A DNA stretch of 64,000 nt from positions 1 through 64,000 of the forward strand of contig SVEI01000001.1 in the NCBI GenBank assembly GCA_015057445.1, in the 5' to 3' direction. How positions within the stretch are numbered: position 1 is the stretch's first letter; every line of letters begins with the position of its first letter. Origin of the DNA: Lachnospiraceae bacterium (lineage in GTDB: Bacteria; Bacillota; Clostridia; Lachnospirales; Lachnospiraceae). A program made the translations under genes and the position numbers. Below the pieces are notes generated by a model. The model did no database searches. It was not told the DNA's origin and saw only the letters and a list, made by a program, of their open reading frames with translations. This document shows positions 49,337 through 59,454 of this stretch, one piece after another.

Positions 49337-49372
49337 TTTTTTATTCCTATTGTTTTGAAAGGAATTAAAACT

Positions 49373-49948
49373 ATGTTATCAGGGTGTAAAATTGGTTTGG
49401 GTATAACTGGATCATTTTGTACTTTTGATAAAATTTTATCACAAATAAAATTTCTTAAAGATGAAGGAGCTGAAGTTACTCCTGTATTTTCGTTCAATAC
49501 ACAGAACATGAATACAAGATTTTATGCTGCAAATGATTTTATAAATAACGTAGAATCCATTACAGGCAATAAGGGTATATACACAATTCAACAAGCAGAA
49601 CAAGTAGGGCCAAAGAAGCTATTTGATATTATGGTTATTGCACCATGCACAGGTAATACCCTTGCAAAGCTTACAAATGGAATTACAGATACTCCCGTAT
49701 TAATGGCATCTAAAGCTCATCTTAGAAATGAACGACCATTATTAATAGCTATTTCAACTAATGATGGATTAGGTATGAATTTTCAAAATATTGGTAGAAT
49801 TATGAATACAAAAAACATTTATTTTGTGCCTTTTGGTCAAGATGATTGTATAAAAAAGCCTAATTCCTTAGTTGCCTATCTTGATAAGCTAAAGCCATCA
49901 ATACTATCATCGCTAAATGGTAAACAAATTGAACCAGTAATATATTAA
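49373..49948 (+). CDS. dpaB: Dipicolinate synthase subunit B (flavoprotein)
   Basis: CKIGLGITGSFCTFDKIL, MVIAPCTGNTLAKLTNGITDTPVLMASKAHLRNERPLLIAISTNDGLG. Confidence 0.95.
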   Translation: MLSGCKIGLGITGSFCTFDKILSQIKFLKDEGAEVTPVFSFNTQNMNTRFYAANDFINNVESITGNKGIYTIQQAEQVGPKKLFDIMVIAPCTGNTLAKLTNGITDTPVLMASKAHLRNERPLLIAISTNDGLGMNFQNIGRIMNTKNIYFVPFGQDDCIKKPNSLVAYLDKLKPSILSSLNGKQIEPVIY

Positions 49949-49952
49949 AAAT

Positions 49953-49983
49953 AGGGAAGTGACATAAGTTATGTCACTTCCCT
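49953..49983. terminator. 31-bp near-perfect palindrome between convergent dpaB and asnB
   Basis: AGGGAAGTGACATAA-g-TTATGTCACTTCCCT; T-rich run on the minus-strand side, consistent with asnB termination. Confidence 0.8.
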
Positions 49984-49989
49984 TATTGC

Positions 49990-51834
49990 TTATAATGACA
50001 AGGAATATTTTCTCATCCAGTAGTCAATTTGTATTAAATAAGCAAACATTTGAGGTTTTGCCATTAATTGTCCGTACCATGGTTTAACATTATTTTCTGG
50101 GCTATTAAGAAGTTGTTCTATAGCGGTAATGTTAAGATATGGCTTTAAAGGAGAAGAATAGTCATTAATTATTTCTCTAATTCTTATTTTTAGTAGCTCT
50201 TCATATTTTGGATGATAGGTTTTTGGATATGGACTTTTGGGTCTGTTCATAATATTTTCTGGTAAATAATCCTTTGCAATATATCTAAGTAATCCTTTTG
50301 GTGTGTTATTATATAATTTAAATTTCCATGGTATATTGAATACATAGTCAATTAACCTGTAATCAGCGAAAGGAACTCTAGCCTCTAATCCATTATGCAT
50401 AGATGTTCGGTCCATTCTATCAAGTAGAGTTTGCATAAACCATCTTATATTTAAATAAGATATTCGACGTAGTTTCTTTTCCGCATCGGATTCTAGTGGA
50501 AGATAATCAATTTCTGTAACAGTTTTATTATATGCTTTTTTTACGTATTTTTCCATTTGTAATGTGGCTGCAAACTCTGGGTTTAATATAGATTTTCTAA
50601 ATGTAATATCGCTCATCCATGGGAAAGTGCCCTGGTTAATCATTTCTTCTTTAAAAAACCAAGGATAACCACCAAAAATTTCATCTGCACATTCCCCAGT
50701 TAAAGCAACTTTATGTTTTTTTGATACAAGAGAACAAAAATACAAAAGAGATGAGTCTATATCTGCCATATTTGGAAGACATCTTGAATCCACAGATGTT
50801 TCAAGTAAATCATATAAGGTTTCGTACTTACAATTAAGATAAGTGTGATCTGAATTTATATAATTTTTCATAATATCAACATAAGGTCTATCTTGACTTA
50901 ATTGAAAACTATGTGATTCGAAATGTTTATCATTATCTTCATAATCAAAAGAGTAGGTTGCAAGCTTTTCATCTTTAGGGAGATTATTATTACATATTGA
51001 ACTAACAATGGAAGAGTCAATACCACCTGATAAAAATGTACATATTGGAACATCAGATATCATCTGTGATTTAATGCTATCCTCAAGAAGGAACCTTGTC
51101 TTTTCAACAGTTTCATTGAAATTATCCTGGTGAGGTTTAGTTGATAATTTATAATAAAATTTCTTTCTTATTCCTTCTGGAGAGTAGGATATATATTCAC
51201 CAGGTAACACTTCGTTTATTCCAAAAAAAACGCCAGTTCCGTATGTTTTAGCAGGACCTATAGTGAATATTTCGTTAAATCCACGAATATCAATACTTGG
51301 TTTTACTCTTGGGTATTCAAATAAAGTATCGATTTTAGATGCAAAAATTAATGTTTTATTAAGTTCGGTGTAATAAAGTGGTTTTATTCCGAAATGGTCT
51401 CTATATAAAAATAAAGAATTTTCTTGTTCATCATATATTGCTATTGCAAATATACCATTAAGTTTTGAAACAAAACCTGGACCATATTTTATAAACATAT
51501 TTAATATAACTTCAGTATCAGAAGTAGTATTAAAAGTATATCCTTCGGATATTAATCCTTGTTTTAATATTTTATGATTGTAAATCTCCCCATTATATAT
51601 AATGTGATATTTATTGCCATTAAAAGAGAGGCTCATTGGCTGGCTCCCCTTATCAAGATCTATAATAGATAATCTTGTGTGGGCAAGACAGCAGGAGTTG
51701 ATTATCTTTGTACCATCTCCATCAGGGCCTCTTCTTTTAATGGACTTAACCATATTATTTAGTATTTTAAAATTATCTTTTGGATTGCTTCCGAAATTAA
51801 TGTTCGGGTTATAAAAACCAGCAATTCCACACAT
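49990..51834 (-). CDS. asnB: Asparagine synthase (glutamine-hydrolysing)
   Basis: MCGIAGFYN (Cys2 nucleophile), RRGPDGDG, FLSGGIDSSIV, GECADEIFGGYPWF; start at 51834 rather than 51867. Confidence 0.96.
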   Translation of the reverse strand: MCGIAGFYNPNINFGSNPKDNFKILNNMVKSIKRRGPDGDGTKIINSCCLAHTRLSIIDLDKGSQPMSLSFNGNKYHIIYNGEIYNHKILKQGLISEGYTFNTTSDTEVILNMFIKYGPGFVSKLNGIFAIAIYDEQENSLFLYRDHFGIKPLYYTELNKTLIFASKIDTLFEYPRVKPSIDIRGFNEIFTIGPAKTYGTGVFFGINEVLPGEYISYSPEGIRKKFYYKLSTKPHQDNFNETVEKTRFLLEDSIKSQMISDVPICTFLSGGIDSSIVSSICNNNLPKDEKLATYSFDYEDNDKHFESHSFQLSQDRPYVDIMKNYINSDHTYLNCKYETLYDLLETSVDSRCLPNMADIDSSLLYFCSLVSKKHKVALTGECADEIFGGYPWFFKEEMINQGTFPWMSDITFRKSILNPEFAATLQMEKYVKKAYNKTVTEIDYLPLESDAEKKLRRISYLNIRWFMQTLLDRMDRTSMHNGLEARVPFADYRLIDYVFNIPWKFKLYNNTPKGLLRYIAKDYLPENIMNRPKSPYPKTYHPKYEELLKIRIREIINDYSSPLKPYLNITAIEQLLNSPENNVKPWYGQLMAKPQMFAYLIQIDYWMRKYSLSL

Positions 51835-51877
51835 TTTAATGCTTCCTTTATTATAAACTTTATTCATTATATGCAGT

Positions 51878-52906
51878 TTATAATAAATCTGCCACTTCTA
51901 ATAAAAGTTTTTCTGTTTTCTCCCAGCCAAGACATGGGTCAGTTATTGATTTTCCATACACACCATCACCAATTGCCTGGTTTCCATCTTCAATATAACT
52001 TTCAACCATAACACCTTTAACTAATTTTTTAATATCGTCATTATGGCGGCAGGAGTGGAGTACTTCCTTAACAATACGTGGCTGTTCAGCCCATTTTTTT
52101 CCTGAATTATTGTGATTAGCATCTACAATACAGGCTGGATTTACAACATCAAATTTGCTATATTCGTCAACAAGTCTAACTAAATCATCGTAATGATAAT
52201 TTGACATTGATTTTCCATATTTATCTAAACCACCTCTTAAAATACAATGTGTATATGGATTTCCAGAAGTTTCTACCTGCATTCCCTTATAACTAAACAT
52301 ATGAGATGTTTGACCTGCAAGACATGAGTTAAGCATAACTGTTAAATCTCCGCTTGTAGGATTCTTCATACCGACAGGTACGTCAATACCACTAGCTGTA
52401 AGCCTGTGCATCTGATCCTCTACGCTTCTTGCACCAACAGCATGATAAGCAATTAAATCATCCACATATCTTGTGTTTTCTGCGTAGAGCATTTCGTCAG
52501 CAGCAGCCATACCAGTTTCTGCAATTGCTCTTAAATGAAGTTTTCTTATAGCAATTAAACCTTCAGACATATCTGTTTTTTTATTTGGATCTGGCTGATG
52601 AACCATTCCTTTATATCCAGCGCCTGTTGTTCTAGGTTTACCTGTATAGATTCTTGGTATAATCAGTATTTTTTCTTTAACTTGTTCCTGAACCTTGGCT
52701 AGTCTATGAATATAATCCATAACTGGTTCTTCACTATCTGCAGAGCATGGTCCAATTACAAAAATAAATTTGTCAGAATTCCCTGCAAAAATATCTTTAA
52801 TTTCATTGTCTCGCTTTTCTTTAATGGATTTTAATTCATCTTTTAAGGGAAGCATACTTTTTAATTCTTCCTCTGTTGGTAATTTTTGAATAATCTTAAT
52901 GCTCAT
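51878..52906 (-). CDS. aroF: 3-deoxy-7-phosphoheptulonate synthase (class I)
   Basis: IFVIGPCSADSEEPVMDYIHRLA, IPRIYTGKPRTTGAGYKGMVHQPD, GARSVEDQMHR, VDANHNNSGK. Confidence 0.96.
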   Translation of the reverse strand: MSIKIIQKLPTEEELKSMLPLKDELKSIKEKRDNEIKDIFAGNSDKFIFVIGPCSADSEEPVMDYIHRLAKVQEQVKEKILIIPRIYTGKPRTTGAGYKGMVHQPDPNKKTDMSEGLIAIRKLHLRAIAETGMAAADEMLYAENTRYVDDLIAYHAVGARSVEDQMHRLTASGIDVPVGMKNPTSGDLTVMLNSCLAGQTSHMFSYKGMQVETSGNPYTHCILRGGLDKYGKSMSNYHYDDLVRLVDEYSKFDVVNPACIVDANHNNSGKKWAEQPRIVKEVLHSCRHNDDIKKLVKGVMVESYIEDGNQAIGDGVYGKSITDPCLGWEKTEKLLLEVADLL

Positions 52907-53043
52907 AATAATTTCTCCTTGTTTATATGAAATATAAATTACTTTAAAGTTTAGCAGTGTAAAGTGGAAAAGTCAATATAATTTATTCATTTTATTTTAT
53001 TTATCATAGTATAATATACTAATATATAATAATAGGAGTTTAT

Positions 53044-54261
53044 ATGAAATATATATTATCCTTCGTATTACCTTTAATATTAACATTAAATTATGGATTC
53101 TGTAATTTCAAAATTGCGTATGACGAATCTAAGATAAGTACAAATACAGATTGTTATGTAGATGATAGTGGAGTTGACCTAAATATTACTTCAAAATCAG
53201 CTGTATTGATAGAAGCTAAGTCAGGAAAAGTATTATACGAAAAAAATCCAAATGATAAATTAAAACCTGCATCAGTAACTAAAATTATGACTTTATTGCT
53301 TTGCTATGATCAAATAAAATCTGGTAATATGAACTATGATGATACCATTACTATATCAGAACATGCAGCATCCATGGGTGGTTCTCAGTGTTTCTTTGAG
53401 GCTGGGGAGCAACAAACTGTATTTGATATTATAAAATGTATAGAAATCTCATCTGGAAATGATGCCGCAGTAGCAATGGGAGAACACATTGCTGGTTCTG
53501 AAGAAGAGTTTGTAAAATTAATGAATAGTAAAGCAAAAGAATTAGGAATGAATGATACAAATTTTGAAAATGCATGTGGTCTAGATAGTGACAATCACTA
53601 CACATCCGCTTATGATATTGGAATTATGTCAAGAGAGTTAATAACTAAGCATCCTGAGATATTTGAAATATCAACTATTTGGATGGATCATATTATTCAT
53701 AAAACATCTAAGGGTGAATCTCGATTTGATTTGGCTAATACTAATAAGTTTTTACGTCAGTATACAGGGGCTAATGGATTAAAAACAGGATATACATCAG
53801 ATGCGGGATATTGTATGAGCGGTACCGCAACAAGAGATGATATTACATTAATTGCAGTAGTTATGGGGGCTGAAACCAAAGAAATAAGAAATGAAGAAGT
53901 AGGAAAACTATTAGACTTTGGATTCTCTAAATGTACAGTTTATACAGACGATAATGTGTTAGACAATACAAATAGTGTGCCTGTAAAAAATGGAGTTAAA
54001 AAATATGTTACACCTCAAAAAATTAACGAACATACCATTACGTTAGTTGATGCTGACATAAGTAACATAAAGAAAGACATACTTTTATATGATAATTTAA
54101 AAGCTCCAATAAGAGAAGGAGATATCATAGGATTAGTTAAATATACTCATAATAACGAAATTATTGATGAGATACATATTTATTCTTCAGAAAATATATT
54201 AAAAAAATCATATTCTTTAAGTATTAGGGATTTATGTAACAGGTTTTTTGTGGTAGAATAA
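53044..54261 (+). CDS. D-alanyl-D-alanine carboxypeptidase (DacB/DacF-like), copy 2
   Basis: LKPASVTKIMT (SxxK), SSGNDAAVAMGEHIAGS, GLKTGYTSDAGYC. Confidence 0.94.
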   Translation: MKYILSFVLPLILTLNYGFCNFKIAYDESKISTNTDCYVDDSGVDLNITSKSAVLIEAKSGKVLYEKNPNDKLKPASVTKIMTLLLCYDQIKSGNMNYDDTITISEHAASMGGSQCFFEAGEQQTVFDIIKCIEISSGNDAAVAMGEHIAGSEEEFVKLMNSKAKELGMNDTNFENACGLDSDNHYTSAYDIGIMSRELITKHPEIFEISTIWMDHIIHKTSKGESRFDLANTNKFLRQYTGANGLKTGYTSDAGYCMSGTATRDDITLIAVVMGAETKEIRNEEVGKLLDFGFSKCTVYTDDNVLDNTNSVPVKNGVKKYVTPQKINEHTITLVDADISNIKKDILLYDNLKAPIREGDIIGLVKYTHNNEIIDEIHIYSSENILKKSYSLSIRDLCNRFFVVE

Positions 54262-54287
54262 CTTGTATTTACGAAAGGAACTAAAGT

Positions 54288-55160
54288 ATGAATTTGATAT
54301 ACATATTTTGCATTATATTTTTAATTATATTAATTTTTGTGATAATTGAAAGTATAATCGAAATAAGACAATTAAAAATTACTAATTATGATATTAAGAA
54401 TTCTAAGTTGCCTAAAGAATTTATAGGATATAAATTAATTGTATTAGCAGATATTCATAATTGTTTTTATAATTCAAAAAAAATCATAGAAATAATTAAA
54501 GAAGAAAAACCTAATGGAGTCATTTTGGCTGGTGATATGCTAGTATATGATGATAATCAAACAATTAATAATATGAAGTCATTAGAATTAATTAAAGAAA
54601 TTTCAAATTATTCGGACGTGTATTATGCACCAGGTAATCATGAAATGGGATATATGATGAAAAAAAATCACGAATGGATAGACTACGAAAAATGTCTAAT
54701 AAATAATGACATAGATAATATTTATTATTTGGATAATAAAGTTATAGATATAACAAGAAACAAATCATCTATAAAAATTTATGGATTACATCTTACAGAT
54801 GGCTATTACAAAAGAATTATTAAGCAACCATTAGATAAAGACGTAATAAATAAATTATTAAATGAATCAGAGACTGATAAATTTAATATTTTGATTGCAC
54901 ATAATCCAGACTATTTTAAAGAATACTGCAATTGGGGAGCTGATCTTGTTATTAGTGGACACAATCATGGTGGACTTATTAATCTACCGATATTAGGTGG
55001 TGTAATATCTCCACGTTTAAGGATTTTTCCAAAGTATGATAGTGGACTATTTTATGAAAATGATTGTGTTTTGGTTCTTTCAAGTGGTATAGGTGCACAT
55101 ACATTAAAAATAAGAGTTAATAACAAACCTGAATTAATTATTTTAAAACTAAATGCATAG
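54288..55160 (+). CDS. Membrane-anchored metallophosphoesterase
   Basis: N-terminal TM; LADIHNC, GDMLVYD, APGNHEMGY, ISGHNHGGLINLPILGGVISP. Confidence 0.92.
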   Translation: MNLIYIFCIIFLIILIFVIIESIIEIRQLKITNYDIKNSKLPKEFIGYKLIVLADIHNCFYNSKKIIEIIKEEKPNGVILAGDMLVYDDNQTINNMKSLELIKEISNYSDVYYAPGNHEMGYMMKKNHEWIDYEKCLINNDIDNIYYLDNKVIDITRNKSSIKIYGLHLTDGYYKRIIKQPLDKDVINKLLNESETDKFNILIAHNPDYFKEYCNWGADLVISGHNHGGLINLPILGGVISPRLRIFPKYDSGLFYENDCVLVLSSGIGAHTLKIRVNNKPELIILKLNA

Positions 55161-55216
55161 AATTAAACTATATATGCAATTTAATTCATAAACTTTATAA
55201 AGTTTCAATTAATTTG

Positions 55217-55245
55217 TTGAAAAATATATTAATTTAATATATTAT
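55217..55245 (+). promoter_or_regulatory. Predicted sigma-A promoter of L,D-transpeptidase gene
   Basis: TTGAAA (55217-55222), 17-bp spacer, TATTAT (55240-55245). Confidence 0.45.
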
Positions 55246-55265
55246 ATCAAGGATTATAAATTTTT

Positions 55266-56936
55266 GTGAGGAATATTGACATGGACGATAAAAATCTGAA
55301 AGAAAATACAAATGATTCATTATTAGATAATGAAAACCATGAAAAAAGAGATAATGAGTCAGAAACTAAAGAAAAAGTCGAAGATAATAGTACAAAAAGT
55401 ACTGAAACTAATGAAAATATTGTAGATAATAATTCGAAGGATATAGAATCAAAGAGTAGTGAAAACAATGATGGAGAATTTGCTATTCCTTTTATTGACC
55501 CTACAGTATATACATACAAGAAAAAAAGACATATTAAAAGATATGTTTTGGGTGGAATTATAGGTTTGATACTTGTGGTTTATTTTACTGGTGTCATATA
55601 TTTCCATAATCATTTTGGAACATATACAACAATTAATGGATATAACGTATCTGGTTATACTGTGGATGAAGTGGAAGAATTAATCTTAAGAGATATGAAT
55701 GCATATGAGGTTACCATTAGATTTAAGAATGGTGAAGAAAAGATTAATAATGGTGATGGAAGTTTAGATATTAATACATCTGCAACAGTTTCTCATATTA
55801 AAGATAATTATAATCCTTTTTTATGGTTTACATATTTGGATACAACTAAAGAACATACTTTAGAGTTCGTAATTAATTATGATAAAGAAACTATGAAGCA
55901 GTATATTTCAAAATCTCCATTCATGGACGAAAGTCAAATGAAAGAATCGACAAATGCCAAAGTTCTTATGGAGGACGGAAAGGTTCTTGTTGTTCCAGAT
56001 GTAACGGGAACAGTTTTAGATAAAGAAAAGGTATATGAAACAATTTTTAACACTTTAGATAGTGGAAATATTATTGTTTCATTAGAAGAAAGTGATTGTT
56101 ATATTCCAGCAGAGATAACCTTAGATTCTGAAATTATTAAGAAAAGTGCTGAGAATGCAGAAGCTTTTTTAGCTATAGACGCGAATTATGATTTTATGGG
56201 AACCATTTATACAATTCCAAAAGAGGATATGTGCTCCATGGCTTATCTTGATGAGGAAACAGGTGAAATAAAATTAAGTAAATCAAATATAGAAATGTAT
56301 GCAAGACAATTCGCAGAGAAATATACAACAATTAACAAAAAACGTAAATTTAGAACTCATGATGGTTTATTAATATATATTCAAGGTCAAGATGGTTATG
56401 GATGGGAAATCGACCCTGATCAAGAGGCTATTGAATTATATGATTGTATGACTAAAATGAAAAGTTTCACAAAAGAACCAGCCATACTTCAGGAAGGTTA
56501 TGCTTTCTGGGAGCTTAATGATATAGGTGGTAGTTATGTAGAAGTAGATCTTACAGAACAACGTGTTTATGTTTATAAAGATGGATATAGGGTGTATGAA
56601 ACACCATGTGTTACTGGAAATGATGATTATATTCATAAAACTCCAGGTGGTTTATATGATATTACCTATAAAGCCACATATGTAACTTTAAAAGGACCTG
56701 GATATGAATCTCCGGTAACATATTGGATGCCATTTAATCAAGACATTGGATTACATGATGCAACATGGAGAACAGATGATCAATATACTCAGGATAGATA
56801 TACTTGGGATGGTTCTCATGGTTGTGTTAATTTACCTTTTGCAGCAGCTGCAAAAATATATGAATATGTAGAGGCTGGCTCACCAGTAGTATGTTATTGG
56901 GAAGATGAGCTTGAATTTGTTCCTATAGGAGATTAA
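55266..56936 (+). CDS. L,D-transpeptidase (YkuD) with peptidoglycan-binding-like domain
   Basis: N-terminal TM, catalytic SHGCVNLPFAAAAKIYEYV, VDLTEQRVYVYKDG. Confidence 0.93.
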   Translation: MRNIDMDDKNLKENTNDSLLDNENHEKRDNESETKEKVEDNSTKSTETNENIVDNNSKDIESKSSENNDGEFAIPFIDPTVYTYKKKRHIKRYVLGGIIGLILVVYFTGVIYFHNHFGTYTTINGYNVSGYTVDEVEELILRDMNAYEVTIRFKNGEEKINNGDGSLDINTSATVSHIKDNYNPFLWFTYLDTTKEHTLEFVINYDKETMKQYISKSPFMDESQMKESTNAKVLMEDGKVLVVPDVTGTVLDKEKVYETIFNTLDSGNIIVSLEESDCYIPAEITLDSEIIKKSAENAEAFLAIDANYDFMGTIYTIPKEDMCSMAYLDEETGEIKLSKSNIEMYARQFAEKYTTINKKRKFRTHDGLLIYIQGQDGYGWEIDPDQEAIELYDCMTKMKSFTKEPAILQEGYAFWELNDIGGSYVEVDLTEQRVYVYKDGYRVYETPCVTGNDDYIHKTPGGLYDITYKATYVTLKGPGYESPVTYWMPFNQDIGLHDATWRTDDQYTQDRYTWDGSHGCVNLPFAAAAKIYEYVEAGSPVVCYWEDELEFVPIGD

Positions 56937-56948
56937 ACTAATTTTATT

Positions 56949-59363
56949 ATGAATAAGATATTATTTGACAAATTATTTGAAGATAGATTGGTTATACTTG
57001 ATGGTGCCACAGGCAGTAATCTAATGAACTGTGGTATGCCGATTGGAGTATGTACTGAACAGTGGATTTTAAATAATCCCCAACATTTAATTAAGTTACA
57101 AAGAGAATATATCAAGGCAGGTAGTAATATAATACTTGCACCTACATTTACTGCTAATAGAATAAAGCTTGCTGAATACGGACTTGAAGATAAAGTAAAT
57201 GAAATAAATACGCAGTTGGTTGCTTTGTCCAAGAAAGCAGTTGAATTAGAAGGCCATAGAGGTTATGTGGCTGGTGATTTAACCATGACTGGTAAACAGC
57301 TAAAGCCAATTGGTGATCTAGATATTGATACTTTAATTGATGTTTATAAAGAACAAGCTAATGCTTTATATAATGCAGGAGTTGACTTGTTTGTAGTAGA
57401 AACAATGATGTCTCTTGCAGAAGCAAGAGCTGCTGTCATAGCAATAAAAGAAGTTTGTGATTTACCAATTATGGTAAGTTTAACTTTTAATGAAGATGGC
57501 AAAACTTTATTTGGTTCTACCCCTGAATCATCAGTAGTTGTACTTCAATCTTTAGGTGTGTCCGCGGTAGGTATTAATTGTTCCACCGGTCCAAAGGAGA
57601 TGAATTCTTTGGTTTCATCAATGTTAGATTATGCTAAAGTACCTATATTTGTTAAACCTAACAATGGTAAGCCAGAGCTTATAGATGGTAAAACAACATA
57701 TAAAATGACACCTGAAGAATTTGCACAATTAGCAAGAGAACTTGTAGATTTAGGAGTTAATGCTGTTGGTGGTTGTTGTGGTACAACACCAAAACATATT
57801 TCATGTTTAAAAGCACTTGTAAGAGGATGTAAATCCACAAAACCTGTTCCAAAATATAAAAGTGTTCTTTCTAGCGAAAATAAAGTAGTTAATATTGACA
57901 TAAATAGTAATTTTATGGTTATTGGAGAAAGAATTAATCCAACAGGTAAGAAAAAGCTTCAAGAAGAACTTAGAAATAATTCCTTAAGTTTAGCTCTTAA
58001 AATGGCAGAAGAGCAGACATCAAATGGAGCAAGTATTCTTGATGTAAATATGGGAATGAATGGTATTGATGAAATTTCCATGATGGAAAACATTATTAAT
58101 GAATTGCCAGCAGTTACTAATCTGCCACTTTCTATAGATTCAAGTTATATTGAAGTAATCGAGAGAGCGTTAAGGGTATATCCAGGAAGAGCAATTATTA
58201 ATTCTATTTCTTATGAAGAAAGAAAATGTAGACCTTTAATGAAAATAGCATCTAAATATGGTGCAATGGTTATATTGTTGCCTTTGTCTGATAAAGGATT
58301 GCCAGAAAATTTAGATGAAAAGAAAGATATAATTAATAAGTTACTATCTATTGCTGAAGAAGAAGGTATATCTAAAGATAGTATTGTAATAGATGGACTT
58401 GTTACTACAGTTGGAGCAAACAAATTAGCTGCTATTGAAACATTAGAGACAATAAGATACTGCAAGGAAGAACTGAAATTGCCAACAGTTTGTGGTCTTT
58501 CCAATATATCTTTTGGTTTACCTGAGAGAATTAATGTTAATACCGCATTTTTAACTATGGCAATTGCCAATGGACTTACAATGGCTATATGTAATCCTGA
58601 TCAATCAACACTTATGAATGCAGCTTTGGCATCGGATTTATTACTTGCAAAAGATAATGCCGACAACAATTATGTTGAAAATGTTGTTTCAGTCACTACA
58701 GAAGCTGTTTCAAAAAACAGTATATCTTTAGAAAGTAATGATTCCATTATCTTTAATGATGTAGTTAAGGGGAATAAGGCAGAGATTGAAAAGCATATTC
58801 AAACTGCACTTGATAAAGGAGTAAATCCGCAATATATTATAGACAATGAGTTAATACCAGCTGTCACAAAAGTAGGAAATCTTTTCGAAGAAAAGAAATA
58901 CTTTCTTCCACAGCTTATTGCTGGAGCTACTGCTATGGATATTGCTATTAACTATTTAACACCATATCTTAAAATTGGTGAAAATGTGTCATCCAAAGGA
59001 ACTGTTGTTGTGGCTACAGTTGAAGGAGATATACATGATATAGGCAAAAACTTAGTTGTTTTAATGCTTAAAAATTACGGATACAAGGTAGTTGATCTTG
59101 GAAAAGATGTTAAAAAAGAAGTAATAATAGAGGCTGCCATAAAAGAAAAAGCTGATATTATTGGTTTATCTGCTTTAATGACTACAACTATGATGCGTAT
59201 GAAAGATATTTGCGAAGAAATTCGTGAAAAGAAGTTACCATTTAAGGTTATTGTTGGTGGTGCAGTAGTATCACAGAGCTTTGCTGATGAGATTGGTGCT
59301 GATGGTTATTCTGAGGATGCCAATGAGGCAGTAAAAGTTGTTGATAAACTATTATGTAAATAG
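56949..59363 (+). CDS. metH: Cobalamin-dependent methionine synthase-like protein (homocysteine-, pterin- and B12-binding domains; no reactivation domain)
   Basis: LDGATGSNLMNCGMP, NAVGGCCGTTPKHI, GERINPTGKKKLQE, VEGDIHDIGKNLVVLMLKNYGYKVVDLGKDV; ends shortly after the B12-binding domain at 804 aa. Confidence 0.9.
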   Translation: MNKILFDKLFEDRLVILDGATGSNLMNCGMPIGVCTEQWILNNPQHLIKLQREYIKAGSNIILAPTFTANRIKLAEYGLEDKVNEINTQLVALSKKAVELEGHRGYVAGDLTMTGKQLKPIGDLDIDTLIDVYKEQANALYNAGVDLFVVETMMSLAEARAAVIAIKEVCDLPIMVSLTFNEDGKTLFGSTPESSVVVLQSLGVSAVGINCSTGPKEMNSLVSSMLDYAKVPIFVKPNNGKPELIDGKTTYKMTPEEFAQLARELVDLGVNAVGGCCGTTPKHISCLKALVRGCKSTKPVPKYKSVLSSENKVVNIDINSNFMVIGERINPTGKKKLQEELRNNSLSLALKMAEEQTSNGASILDVNMGMNGIDEISMMENIINELPAVTNLPLSIDSSYIEVIERALRVYPGRAIINSISYEERKCRPLMKIASKYGAMVILLPLSDKGLPENLDEKKDIINKLLSIAEEEGISKDSIVIDGLVTTVGANKLAAIETLETIRYCKEELKLPTVCGLSNISFGLPERINVNTAFLTMAIANGLTMAICNPDQSTLMNAALASDLLLAKDNADNNYVENVVSVTTEAVSKNSISLESNDSIIFNDVVKGNKAEIEKHIQTALDKGVNPQYIIDNELIPAVTKVGNLFEEKKYFLPQLIAGATAMDIAINYLTPYLKIGENVSSKGTVVVATVEGDIHDIGKNLVVLMLKNYGYKVVDLGKDVKKEVIIEAAIKEKADIIGLSALMTTTMMRMKDICEEIREKKLPFKVIVGGAVVSQSFADEIGADGYSEDANEAVKVVDKLLCK

Positions 59364-59378
59364 ACGTTATACATTGAC

Positions 59379-59407
59379 TTGACATTAACACGTTAAAATA
59401 TTAAAAT
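59379..59407 (+). promoter_or_regulatory. Predicted sigma-A promoter of ilvN
   Basis: TTGACA (59379-59384), 17-bp spacer, TAAAAT (59402-59407). Confidence 0.6.
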
Positions 59408-59454
59408 AAAAAATAGCGAATTTTTGAGATACATGTTGAAAGGTGGATACTATA

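Noticed and set aside
55190-55242. AAACTTTATAAAGTTT palindrome and AATATATTA/TAATATATT-type repeats upstream of the L,D-transpeptidase gene
   Set aside because: Likely chance palindromes in very AT-rich promoter DNA; one overlaps the predicted -35/-10 spacer but there is no independent support.
55247-55519. Minus-strand 90-aa Ser/Phe/Leu-rich ORF over the start of the L,D-transpeptidase gene
   Set aside because: Composition is the reverse complement of the Asn/Glu/Ser-rich N-terminal tail; not credible as a gene.
56937-57000. Possible SAM or cobalamin riboswitch upstream of metH
   Set aside because: Only 12 bp separate the genes, leaving no room for a riboswitch.
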